A stretch of DNA of 64,000 nt from Deltaproteobacteria bacterium. GTDB lineage: Bacteria; Myxococcota_A; UBA9042; DTJE01. Each line of letters starts with the position of its first letter. Position 1 is the first letter of the stretch. Both the position numbers and the translations under genes were made by a program. Of this stretch, positions 9,177 through 18,366 are shown piece after piece. The notes beneath the pieces were generated by a model that was given only the letters and a program-made list of their open reading frames with translations, had not been told where the DNA came from and ran no database searches. The DNA lies in contig JAKPTZ010000071.1 of assembly GCA_029555025.1 (NCBI GenBank), forward strand, positions 1 through 64,000, read 5' to 3'.

Positions 9177-9296
9177 GATTTTTTCCCGAAATCAACACAG
9201 AACTGACTCATGGACTGGTCGGCAAGCATGTTTCCAGATCCAAACCAGTCCTGGCCATCCGGCAAGGCCGTGTCGTTCAAGCAGAAGAGTGTCGAC

Positions 9297-10961
9297 TTAA
9301 TCCGCATCGCGGCAGCAACGAAAGCCCAGCGCGGTTGATTCTCGATCGAGAACGGTCAGGTACCATGATCTGCCGGAGGCCCGAAGAGTCGTATGAAGAT
9401 TTATATATGACCCGCCCCGGATGACATGGCTGCTGCCGGTGGCCGGGCCCTGGGGATTACTGGCGGGCGATACGTCGTAGTATCCTTCCGCATACCAGTC
9501 AGAAACCCACTCGTTCACATTGCCCGCCATGTCGCAGGCGCCGTACGGGCTATCTCCAATGGGTGACTTGCCGCAGACGTCCCAGGTATCGTCCGTTCCG
9601 CATCCGTCATCCGACAAATCCCAATCGTGCATTACGGCATAGTCGCATGTCGCTTCGGTATCGCCCCATGGATATATGGCCGCATCGACCCCGCGGGCGG
9701 CCTTTTCCCACTCGGCTTCGGTGCACAGACGCTTTGAACGCCAGGAACAGTACTGAACGGCCTGATCCCAGGTGACACAGGTTACAGGGCTGTCGGCTTT
9801 ACCCTGTCGATTCCAACTGCACTCGCTCCAAGTCGTCGCGGGCTTCGTGCACTTGGCTGCGGCCACGCACTCGCCATACTTGGCAACGGTGACCTCCGAC
9901 CTGTCGATGTAAAAGGCCGAAAGATTCACTTCATGAATCGGATATTCATCGCCATCACAGTACCAGTCGTTTTCGCTGCACCCCATCCAGAATTTGCCCG
10001 CAGGCACGAGACCTTCATCCGCAACCGGCGTGCATGTGCCGGATTCGCATGATTCGGTTGGACCGCAGGCGTCGCCGCAATCGGAGCAGTTCGAATTTGA
10101 GCCAATGATGGTGCAAACGCCGGAACAGTCAACCTTGCCGACCGCATCACATCCGGCACAGGCCCCATCGACGCATACAAACGGGCAATCCTGCTTCATG
10201 ACGCCGGCCTCGCCGCACGAATTGAACCAGAAAAGGTCGTCGTCAATGCAGTCGGAATGATGCCTTGGCTCACACACGCATGCCCCGCTCTGGCAAGTCG
10301 CCCCGCTTTCGCACTTGCCGCAGGAAATTCCATACGCCGGATCCGGCCCGCATTCCAGTCCGGTGCAGTCGGCAGTACACTTATCCAGCTTGCAGCGGTT
10401 CGACACGCACAGGAAATCGTTGGAGCAAGGCGTGTCAAAGTCGCCGCAGTACAGTTTCTGGCAGCGCGGCGGGGACAATTTCGTGTTGCACCGGAACCCG
10501 TTTTCGCAATCCTGTACATCGACGCACGGCATTGAAGTGACGCAAGGCTGGTCGCCGGTGTCGTGTGGCAAATCAACCGGTACATCAAGGAAGTCGTCCT
10601 GAGCATCCCCCGGCTGGACTCCGGGATCCGACGATTCGTCAGGGACGGCATCGATTGCCCCGCCATCGGCGTCCTGATTGCCTGAATCGGGATCCACCAG
10701 GCTGTCCGCACCGGGAATTTCATCGTCCCGGTCGTCCACATCATACGTGTCCAAACGGGCGTCGTCTGGATGCGCCAGATCATCACTGGTGCCGCTATCG
10801 ATCTGCCCGCCATGATCGGTGGCAACGTCTGCAGCGATTGAATCGGAACCGGTGTCCATGGCAGGGCCCTGGCCCCCACCACATCCCACGAAAAAGACGA
10901 ATGCCGGAAGGATCATCCATAATCCGATCACGCGACCAGAAAAACAAGCGAACTGTTTCAT
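9297..10961 (-). CDS. Lipoprotein with acidic stalk and SUMF1-like domain
   Basis: This 554-residue lipoprotein has a signal peptide ending FVGC (Cys27). An Asp-rich low-complexity stalk (about 30-145) is followed by a Cys-rich region (about 145-318) that includes the recurring module CTADCTGLECGPDPAYG. A SUMF1 domain runs from about 318 to the end, with VPAGKFWMGCS, 'YIDRSEVTVAKYGEC', 'CTEAEWEKAARGVD' and 'LGFRCC'. After RGGSY the sequence is INLHTTLRASGRS, so the two catalytic cysteines of genuine FGE are missing. I infer a surface binding or structural role. It is transcribed in the same direction as the larger relative upstream (11080-14772), 118 bases away. Confidence 0.83.
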   Translation of the reverse strand: MKQFACFSGRVIGLWMILPAFVFFVGCGGGQGPAMDTGSDSIAADVATDHGGQIDSGTSDDLAHPDDARLDTYDVDDRDDEIPGADSLVDPDSGNQDADGGAIDAVPDESSDPGVQPGDAQDDFLDVPVDLPHDTGDQPCVTSMPCVDVQDCENGFRCNTKLSPPRCQKLYCGDFDTPCSNDFLCVSNRCKLDKCTADCTGLECGPDPAYGISCGKCESGATCQSGACVCEPRHHSDCIDDDLFWFNSCGEAGVMKQDCPFVCVDGACAGCDAVGKVDCSGVCTIIGSNSNCSDCGDACGPTESCESGTCTPVADEGLVPAGKFWMGCSENDWYCDGDEYPIHEVNLSAFYIDRSEVTVAKYGECVAAAKCTKPATTWSECSWNRQGKADSPVTCVTWDQAVQYCSWRSKRLCTEAEWEKAARGVDAAIYPWGDTEATCDYAVMHDWDLSDDGCGTDDTWDVCGKSPIGDSPYGACDMAGNVNEWVSDWYAEGYYDVSPASNPQGPATGSSHVIRGGSYINLHTTLRASGRSWYLTVLDRESTALGFRCCRDAD

Positions 10962-11079
10962 AATGCCACCATCCCCTCTTCCCGGATATCAGGAGTTCCC
11001 CGTTCCCGCGGGATCATTTCGCCCTTGCGGGGGCGGACAGACAAAGCAACAGGCCGACCAGGCCGGACTCAGATGCGGC

Positions 11080-14000
11080 CTATGGCCTGCATGTTTTCAC
11101 CATCGTGACCAGGTACCCGTTTTCCAGGTCGGATGGAAGGTACGTCTGGACAACAAACGGGCTTCCATCCGGCATCAACTGAACGCGCCCTTCCATGAAC
11201 GGATCTGAAAGGTACTTTGGAACGGACGCCTTACGGAAGGTGCTATCGCCGTCCCACTCGATCAGGTACATCTCATTCGAACTGTTCCACACCGCCACGA
11301 AATCATCGTAGTCAAGGGGGGAATACAATTCCGAATTGGCCTTGATGCTGATGCCGCCGACAAGATCCGGCGATATGATTTCGGGGTCGGACCACGCACC
11401 GTATTGATACGCATTGTTGTACCGAACCTTCGGGACACCGTCAGACCCAAGGGCGATGAAGGCCAGCTTTCCCGAACTGCGGTTAAGGAAAACGACCGCC
11501 CCGGAGTGATTTGAGCCGAACGAAAGCCCCGAGAACACGATCTCGCGCTGGGTAACCGCGCTGCCGTCAAAGGCGATAATCACGGTCGAACCGCCGCTCC
11601 AGGTCGTGGTCGCGGCAACCCACATCACGCCGTTGTAATCCATGACGGCCGAGCCGGAAAAATAGACGGTGCCTTCCGTGCCGATATGCTCGGCCTTGAC
11701 CCAGTTCGTCCAGGTCAACATTTCATCGAACGAACGGGCGAAATAGATGTCCTCGTTCGGATTCGAATACGTCACATACCGCCACTCATTAACAAGCATC
11801 AGTTCGCCATCAGGTGCCCGCCTGATCGCGGAAGGAAGGTTGTCGGAGAAAGCTGAGGTCGGATACCACTCGTACTGGCTGCTGACGCGTTCACCGGAGG
11901 CGATTTCCAAGCGATCGAAATGGAGTTCATCCTGGCTGTTTGAAGAATACCGACCAACAACATAGAGAACGCCATTATCGCCGATGGTAGCGGCTTTGAT
12001 ATCGTCGCGGCCATCGACAAAATACTCACCTGGTTCCAGTAGGAATTGATCTTCCCAAAGTATTCCAAGTCTCCATTGAATATGGCTTGCATACTCGGAA
12101 TGCTCAAGAAACAAGACCCGGCTGAAGCCAGGATAAAACAGCGGCAACCACTGACTCCCGCTGTATGAACGATCGTCATCGTAGTCAAGACACAGTGGTC
12201 CCGGAGAAATCATTGCCGGGACGCACTCGCAGACGCCCAGGATCGAACATGCCCGACCTCCGGTACACGTTCCGCAACTGACGCCACAGGCCGGATCCGG
12301 CCCGCACTCGACCGATTCGCAATCGGGCTGGCAGCAGTCGTCGTCAATCAAGCCGTTGATATCGTTATCGCTGCCGTCACAGATTTCCAGTTGCGGTTCG
12401 CTTCGGACACAACGGAAGCCCAGGTCACGAAACGCATCGGCGGGATCGTATCCACCCCGTCTTGATGCCCGAAGGTTGGATGCAAATGCGTCGCCGCTGA
12501 TGAAGCCGCCACCCTTTTCAACCCTCTGGCTGCCGGCTTCCGGTCCCAGGGGATCCTTGAATGGACTCGCCGTGAAATAGTCCGGGTCATAAAAGTCATG
12601 AACCCACTCCCACGCATTTCCGGTGCAGTCACACAGGCCATATGGGCTGTCGCCATTCGGGGATTTTGAGCAAACCTGAACCACGCTGTCCGTTCCGCAG
12701 GCCGGGCCGCCGTCCGCCATGACGGCATATTCACAAGTCGGAGTTTCCGTTCCCCAGGGATACGGCCTGCCGTCGGTTCCCCTGGCGGCCCTCTCCCATT
12801 CGGCCTCGGTGGGCAGACGCTTGCCGGCCCATCTGCAGAAGGTGTCGGCATCATCCCAATCGACGCACACGGTCGGGAAGCTGCCGGTTGCGGCCGGATT
12901 CCAGTCGCAAGTCGGCTTCGTGCAGACACCGGCCTGAACGCAACGTGCGTAATCGGCCTGGGTCACTTCGGTTCTGTCGATGTAGTATGCGGACAACCCG
13001 ACCACGTGATACGGGCGCTCATCATCGCCACATTGAGGATCGACCGTTTCATTGCAGCCCATCCAGAAAACCCCGTCCGGCACGAAGCACATCGAGTCCG
13101 CGCCGCAAAGCACCTGGTACTGGTCAGGGGCCCAGACGCAGGCGCCATCGATGCAGGCATCGGAACCAGAACACGGCCCGCAATCCATGGTTCCGCAGAC
13201 CGGATCCAATCCGCATTCCCGACCCGAGCAGTCAGGAACACAGGGCAAATCATCGGTTAAGCCGTTACAGTCATCGTCAATCCCGTTGGTGACTTCAGCG
13301 GCCATCAGGTACTTGGTGTCGCAGGTGGATCCGCCTCCGTCTTCGTTGCAGACCACACGGCCACCGGCGCACGCACCAGTTCCGCACGACTGACCAACGC
13401 CGGCAATCGTTCCGTCCCATTCCAAAATCCCGAAGTCTTCGTCGGTCAATCCGTCGATGTCGTTATCAACGCCATCGCAGTTCTCGGGCTCGGAACGGCT
13501 GATTACGCATCTGAAACCCAGGTTTTCCGCGGAAAACGTGTCCTTTCCATAGCTTCGGGCAGACGCTCTTAAGGGGCCGGCGGTATTGTCAAATGAGCCG
13601 CCGCGCGCCACGCGGGATCGACCCGAAGTCGGGCCGGTGGGGTCGACGCTTGCTGAAGTCGCGTAGTACTGCTCGCCATACCAGTCGTTTACCCACTCCC
13701 AGGCATTTCCGGCCATGTCGCACAGGCCGTGGAAACTGTCCCCCGCCGGGGATCTGGTGCAGACTTTCCCGATGCTGGTTCCGCATCCGGACATGACGGC
13801 CAGTTCACACGTTGGGGCTTCATTTCCCCATGGAAAGACGCGACCATCGGTACCGCGTGCGGCATGTTCCCACTGGGCCTCTGTCGGTAGTTGCTTGCCC
13901 GCCCAGGAACAGTACATCCCGGCCTGGTTCCATGTGACGCAGACGACCGGTTTGTCCGGTGTCGAAGCCGGATTGAAGCCACACGCGGGCCGTGAACACT

Positions 14001-14772
14001 TCCCGGCAAGCACGCATTGATCATATTCGCCCTGGGTGACCTCGGTTCTGTCGATGTAATACCCCGACAAATCAACCTTGTGGTAAGGAAGTTCCCCCTC
14101 ACCGCAGCCACCGTCGATGCCCTGGTTACAGCCCATCCAGAATGTCGCCGGGGGGACAAAGACCATCTGGACTTCCGGTTCGACGTCGGCGTCCGTTCCA
14201 ACATCCTGCGGCCCGGAATCCTGGGGCCCTTCGTCAAGGGACAAGTCGCCATCCGGCCCGGAATCACCGGCATCGGGCATGTCGGTTTCATCGGGTGTGT
14301 CGTCCGGTGCATCGGAATCCCGCGCGTCTTCCTGCAAGTCACCGGCGTGCGAATCGGCGCCACCGGAATCCCCGATCATATCGACCGAGCTACCTTCATC
14401 CTGCGGGACATCGTGAATATCATCGACATAATCATCCGGGAGGCAGACGCCATCGGTGCATCGTTCGCCGGCGCGGCACTTGTTGAAGACACTGCAACGA
14501 GCGCTGCAGAAATCCTTGTTCGGATCGTTTCCGCCGTAACTGCCGGGGGTGCAGACCTCAAGGTCGCTGCAACCGCCCGCCGGTGAACACGCCAGAAGGA
14601 TGCATTCGCCCGACCGGCAGACAAGACCGCGCTGACAATCGATTGAATCGATGCATTCGTCGGACGAGCCGGAACACCCGGATCCGGTCAAGGCAAGCGC
14701 CGACATCGCGAACACAATGTATCCAATCCGTTTCAGGCTGGGAACTGAACCGCGGGAAATGGACTGATGCAT
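11080..14772 (-). CDS. Giant lipoprotein: two SUMF1-like domains plus a C-terminal beta-propeller-like region
   Basis: This 1230-residue lipoprotein has Cys33 after a long N-region. Next come a C-x5-C module (about 37-60), an Asp-rich stalk (about 115-200), SUMF1 domain 1 (about 203-430), MopE-type 'CDGVDNDIDGLTDED', the Cys module 'CVPDCSGRECGLDPVCG', and SUMF1 domain 2 (about 561-790). A third Cys module follows, then about 365 residues of beta-rich sequence with repeats such as 'DGELMLVNEW' and 'SGKLAFIALGSDG' that suggest a sialidase-type propeller. Both SUMF1 domains lack the FGE Cys pair (RGGSFDNTAGPLRASARS and KGGGFISG). The propeller assignment is inference. The start is ATG at 14772 preceded by CAGGG. 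Confidence 0.82.
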   Translation of the reverse strand: MHQSISRGSVPSLKRIGYIVFAMSALALTGSGCSGSSDECIDSIDCQRGLVCRSGECILLACSPAGGCSDLEVCTPGSYGGNDPNKDFCSARCSVFNKCRAGERCTDGVCLPDDYVDDIHDVPQDEGSSVDMIGDSGGADSHAGDLQEDARDSDAPDDTPDETDMPDAGDSGPDGDLSLDEGPQDSGPQDVGTDADVEPEVQMVFVPPATFWMGCNQGIDGGCGEGELPYHKVDLSGYYIDRTEVTQGEYDQCVLAGKCSRPACGFNPASTPDKPVVCVTWNQAGMYCSWAGKQLPTEAQWEHAARGTDGRVFPWGNEAPTCELAVMSGCGTSIGKVCTRSPAGDSFHGLCDMAGNAWEWVNDWYGEQYYATSASVDPTGPTSGRSRVARGGSFDNTAGPLRASARSYGKDTFSAENLGFRCVISRSEPENCDGVDNDIDGLTDEDFGILEWDGTIAGVGQSCGTGACAGGRVVCNEDGGGSTCDTKYLMAAEVTNGIDDDCNGLTDDLPCVPDCSGRECGLDPVCGTMDCGPCSGSDACIDGACVWAPDQYQVLCGADSMCFVPDGVFWMGCNETVDPQCGDDERPYHVVGLSAYYIDRTEVTQADYARCVQAGVCTKPTCDWNPAATGSFPTVCVDWDDADTFCRWAGKRLPTEAEWERAARGTDGRPYPWGTETPTCEYAVMADGGPACGTDSVVQVCSKSPNGDSPYGLCDCTGNAWEWVHDFYDPDYFTASPFKDPLGPEAGSQRVEKGGGFISGDAFASNLRASRRGGYDPADAFRDLGFRCVRSEPQLEICDGSDNDINGLIDDDCCQPDCESVECGPDPACGVSCGTCTGGRACSILGVCECVPAMISPGPLCLDYDDDRSYSGSQWLPLFYPGFSRVLFLEHSEYASHIQWRLGILWEDQFLLEPGEYFVDGRDDIKAATIGDNGVLYVVGRYSSNSQDELHFDRLEIASGERVSSQYEWYPTSAFSDNLPSAIRRAPDGELMLVNEWRYVTYSNPNEDIYFARSFDEMLTWTNWVKAEHIGTEGTVYFSGSAVMDYNGVMWVAATTTWSGGSTVIIAFDGSAVTQREIVFSGLSFGSNHSGAVVFLNRSSGKLAFIALGSDGVPKVRYNNAYQYGAWSDPEIISPDLVGGISIKANSELYSPLDYDDFVAVWNSSNEMYLIEWDGDSTFRKASVPKYLSDPFMEGRVQLMPDGSPFVVQTYLPSDLENGYLVTMVKTCRP

Positions 14773-14901
14773 GAATCAACCCTGGAAATGACGGATATCG
14801 GTCAAGGCCGGATTTTAACCAGAAGCGCTTGAAGGTTCAATATCGAATTCAAATGGAAGGCACGGAACTGGGATTGCACTTTTGAAGTATCGATTCGCGG
14901 C

Positions 14902-14920
14902 GGGCGGATGTAATCCGCCC
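14902..14920. repeat. Type A palindrome, copy 1
   Basis: GGGCGGATGTAATCCGCCC: a perfect 8-base inverted repeat with a 3-base loop. Flanks TTCGCGGC on the left and GTAC on the right are shared with other copies. It lies between the divergent genes starting at 14772 and 15050. Confidence 0.85.
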
Positions 14921-15049
14921 GTACAGGGGCCGCGGCGGGGAAAATGGCACGATTTGCACGGGGGACGGTCGGTGGCGTTGACTGGCGATGGTGTTGAAAG
15001 GATAATTACCCGTCAGAATTCATTCAACACTGCAGTGGGGTTCCCGATC

Positions 15050-16222
15050 ATGCGCAACGCATCGAAACGAATTGCCTTTCACTCTGTGGCGGTGCTGGTC
15101 CTGCTGTGCTCGGCGCCGGCGGCCGCCCAGCTCGTGAAGAAGGCGGATCCCTCCAGGGCCGGCGAACAGAAGGGCGATCGGGCAATCGACCGCCTGGTCA
15201 AGGCCGTCAATTCGGCGTACGACACGGATCTGAAGGCGGCCGATGTGGTCGATGGGGTGCCGGCAGCGCTGGTTGAAGTCGTCAGGGCCTTCTACGGCGA
15301 CCAGGCACAGAAGGCCGCTGACAAACTGAAGGCATTTGGTGCGGCCGGTAAGCGCTTTGATGAGCGTTGGGCGGAATATACGGCGAAGAAGGCCAAGGTC
15401 GATGAAATCCTGAAGAAGGTCAAGAAGCTTAAATCATCAGGCTTTGAAACCGATGCCCGCGACGTATTGATTAACGCCGTTTCACCGGTCGAGCGCGAAG
15501 ACGACGGCACCATCAGCCGGAACAGGCAGTTCCTCGAGTCAAGCGACGCGGAAATGGCGTTGCTGACGGAACTGGGGCACCTGCTCGAAGGACTTAAGGA
15601 ATACGGAACCCTGTTTGAGGTTGCCGCGGCAATGGACGGGCGTCGCAAGGTCTTCTCGGTCGAGGAGGAACGTCTGCTGTGGATCGCCGCGGAACATGAT
15701 CTGTCGAAGTTCGCGGATGGCGCACGGGCACCGGTTTCCGACGCAATCGGCTTCATCGTGGATTCCGTATCGAAGACCAGGGAAATGGGCGGACTGCTGT
15801 CGTACGGACTGTGGCAGAAGTTGAACGGCGGCATGCTGAAGCGGCTTCAACCGGCCGACCCGGACACGGCCCAGATTGATGACTGGGTCATTGTCAACCT
15901 GACACCCGACCGCGTCGATGAATCCGGCGCGTCCTGGTTCAAGGACGGATCATTCGACGTGGAAAGGGATTGCTACGCGACCAGCAGGATTGTCGGCATC
16001 GACTACTGGACTGGACGCGTCTATTACCAGGTCGCCTGTCGGAAGGTTCACGTCACCGTCAACATCCGGGTTAACGTTGAATTTGCGACCCCGCCGGACT
16101 CCTGGGCCCGTAAGGGCAACGTCTTCATCGTCGGCCGCGTCACCGGCAAAAGCAGGACAAACGGCGTCCAGTGGAAGATCGAGGACGCCTTCATTCCCGA
16201 CGTACGTTTTATCAACCGCTGA
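15050..16222 (+). CDS. Exported protein of unknown function
   Basis: This 390-residue protein has a type I signal peptide (VLVLLCSAPAAAQ) and no recognisable domain. Residues about 90-160 are Lys/Ala-rich and helical ('KAKVDEILKKVKKLKSSG'), possibly a coiled coil. The C-terminal 130 residues look beta-rich ('KVHVTVNIRVNVEF', then 'GNVFIVGRVTGKSR'). An upstream in-frame codon would add 56 residues that run through the palindrome and carry no signal, so I use ATG 15050. It is followed 15 bases later by the C-type-lectin lipoprotein, and the two are probably an operon. Confidence 0.72.
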   Translation: MRNASKRIAFHSVAVLVLLCSAPAAAQLVKKADPSRAGEQKGDRAIDRLVKAVNSAYDTDLKAADVVDGVPAALVEVVRAFYGDQAQKAADKLKAFGAAGKRFDERWAEYTAKKAKVDEILKKVKKLKSSGFETDARDVLINAVSPVEREDDGTISRNRQFLESSDAEMALLTELGHLLEGLKEYGTLFEVAAAMDGRRKVFSVEEERLLWIAAEHDLSKFADGARAPVSDAIGFIVDSVSKTREMGGLLSYGLWQKLNGGMLKRLQPADPDTAQIDDWVIVNLTPDRVDESGASWFKDGSFDVERDCYATSRIVGIDYWTGRVYYQVACRKVHVTVNIRVNVEFATPPDSWARKGNVFIVGRVTGKSRTNGVQWKIEDAFIPDVRFINR

Positions 16223-16237
16223 TTTCGGAGAAATTTC

Positions 16238-18364
16238 ATGAAGCCCACATCACCCCACCGACTGTCCCTTGTCTCAATTTTCCTGACAGTCTCTGTCGTT
16301 TGTCTGGCTGCGTCATGTACCGGCGGCGTGATAACTGGCGACAGCATCGATGAAACTGGCGGTGCGGACACCATTATCCAGGCTGATCTGCCCGGCGACG
16401 GCAATGCCGATCCGGATGGGGCTGGTGACACGGGAATAGTGGATGATGTCGGGCTTGATGTCCCGGTTCCCGATTCAGGCGACGCCGTCAACGATTCCGG
16501 TGACCCCGATTCCCAGGGTTTTGACTTGGGTGACGAGTCGGATTCCGGGGATCTCGGGCAAGGCGACGCGGATGGCGGCGCCCTGGACGCGGCGGACTTG
16601 TTCCAGGCCGATTCTGGCGATCCCGACGAGGGGCGCCCGGATTCCATCCTTGACGATGCCGATGATGCCGACGATGCGGACGATGCCGTCGATGCCGGCG
16701 TTGAAGATGACGGCGAACAGACCGAAGACGATGGCGGCCACATCGACATCGCCGACGACCAGGGACATGACGCCACCATCCCGGATTCAGGTGACGATGT
16801 GTCCGTCCCGAACTGCCCCGGCGAGCCAGGCTGCCCATGTGAAGACGCCACCGACTGCTTCAGCGGAATCTGCATACCGACGAACGACCAGTCCGTGTGC
16901 GCGACTGACTGTTTTTCGAAGTCAGACTGTCCCAGGGGCTGGTTGTGTGAACCGGTTCCGACTGGAACCGGGGCTCCGCTTGTATGCGTGTATCCATTTG
17001 AAAACCTCTGCCGCCCCTGCAACGATGACAGCGAGTGCGTCCCGAGCTATGGCGTCGCTCTTCTTCACCATTCCTGCATCGACTTCGGGCCGGACGGCAG
17101 CTTCTGCGGACGGGAATGTCTTTTTGCGTGGGACTGCCCTGACGGGTACTCCTGCCAGATAACCCAGACGGCGATGGGCCCAATGAGCCAGTGCCGGCCA
17201 ACGGACGGAACCTGTGAATGCACGACCAGGTTCATCGAATACGGCTTCTTCACCGAATGTTACCGAGAGATGGGCGAATCCAGATGCTTTGGAACCAGAA
17301 CGTGCGACACCGAGTGCGATGCGCCCTTCCCCGCCACCGAATCGTGCAACGGCATCGATGACGACTGCGACGGGCAGACCGACGAGGAAGGAGCCCAGGG
17401 TTGCACCAACTTCTTCCTGGACTCTGACGGCGACGGATACGGAACCGGACAATACAAATGCCTGTGCGCGGCCAGCGGCTCCTTCAGGGCCGTCCGCGCG
17501 TGCCAGGGCACGACAACATGCGACTGCCGCGACGATGTATTCGGGGTCAACCCGGGGGCAACCGAGATCTGCGGCAACGGTTACGACGACGACTGCAACG
17601 GCATCCAGGACACGGAAAACGCGCAGGGGTGCAATCCGTATCTTTTCGACGGCGATAATGACGGCTTCGGGCGCAACGACATATCAAAGTGCCTGTGCGC
17701 GCCGGACGGAAATTACCGGACGCTTGTCGGCAACGACTGTCGGGACGACCTGCAGGCCGTCAACCCCGGGGCTTATGAGAAGTGCAACAACGGGCTGGAC
17801 GACGACTGTGACGGCCGCATAGACAACAAGCCGGGGGATACGAACGCGATCTGCAACGTCTGCGGCGACGGATGGATTGATAACATGGAGGCCTGCGACC
17901 ACGGGAACCAGAACGTCGGCGCCGCCTGCTCATCTGACTGCCGATCGGTTGCGTGCGGATCCGAGCAATACGCGAACATCACGACGTTGCTTGGCACCAC
18001 CTGCTATTGGCGAAGCACCGACGCAATCGCAAGGTCAAATGCCGAAACCAGGTGCGGCGAACGGGGCGGCTTCCTGGTCAGGCTGGAATCGGCTTCGGAA
18101 CGCGACTGGGTATTTGACAACCTGATCTTCCCGCCAGGCAGCGGCAGTCGAGTCTGGATTGGGGCCAGGAATTCCAATGGCGCGTGGCGATGGGATGACG
18201 GCACGCCGGTCGGCGACGAGTTCGTGTGGAGACCGGGAGAACCAAGCGGTAACGGTGACTGCGTCCAATCGTCCGGAAGCGGCATCAACTACGATGACCT
18301 GCCTTGCACCGGACAGAACCGCGATTACGTATGCGAGCGCCCCAAGGTCGGCACCCCAAGATAA
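16238..18364 (+). CDS. MopE-type lipoprotein with C-terminal C-type lectin domain
   Basis: This 708-residue lipoprotein (signal LAASC) has an extremely acidic stalk (about 30-190) that includes runs of Asp-Asp-Ala units. A Cys-rich segment (about 195-365) follows. Next come three MopE-type metal-binding-like motifs, such as 'CNGIDDDCDGQTDEEG' and 'CNNGLDDDCDGRIDN', alternating with 'DSDGDGYG' calcium-loop-like stretches. The last about 140 residues are a C-type-lectin-like domain with 'CYWRSTDAIARSNAETRC', 'RVWIGARN', 'WRWDDGTPV', a WRPGEPSG motif and a closing 'YVCERP'. This suggests binding of a carbohydrate or other surface ligand. The start is set by CGGAG at 16226-16230. The gene converges on the next gene with 2 bases between stops. 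Confidence 0.86.
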   Translation: MKPTSPHRLSLVSIFLTVSVVCLAASCTGGVITGDSIDETGGADTIIQADLPGDGNADPDGAGDTGIVDDVGLDVPVPDSGDAVNDSGDPDSQGFDLGDESDSGDLGQGDADGGALDAADLFQADSGDPDEGRPDSILDDADDADDADDAVDAGVEDDGEQTEDDGGHIDIADDQGHDATIPDSGDDVSVPNCPGEPGCPCEDATDCFSGICIPTNDQSVCATDCFSKSDCPRGWLCEPVPTGTGAPLVCVYPFENLCRPCNDDSECVPSYGVALLHHSCIDFGPDGSFCGRECLFAWDCPDGYSCQITQTAMGPMSQCRPTDGTCECTTRFIEYGFFTECYREMGESRCFGTRTCDTECDAPFPATESCNGIDDDCDGQTDEEGAQGCTNFFLDSDGDGYGTGQYKCLCAASGSFRAVRACQGTTTCDCRDDVFGVNPGATEICGNGYDDDCNGIQDTENAQGCNPYLFDGDNDGFGRNDISKCLCAPDGNYRTLVGNDCRDDLQAVNPGAYEKCNNGLDDDCDGRIDNKPGDTNAICNVCGDGWIDNMEACDHGNQNVGAACSSDCRSVACGSEQYANITTLLGTTCYWRSTDAIARSNAETRCGERGGFLVRLESASERDWVFDNLIFPPGSGSRVWIGARNSNGAWRWDDGTPVGDEFVWRPGEPSGNGDCVQSSGSGINYDDLPCTGQNRDYVCERPKVGTPR

Positions 18365-18366
18365 CT

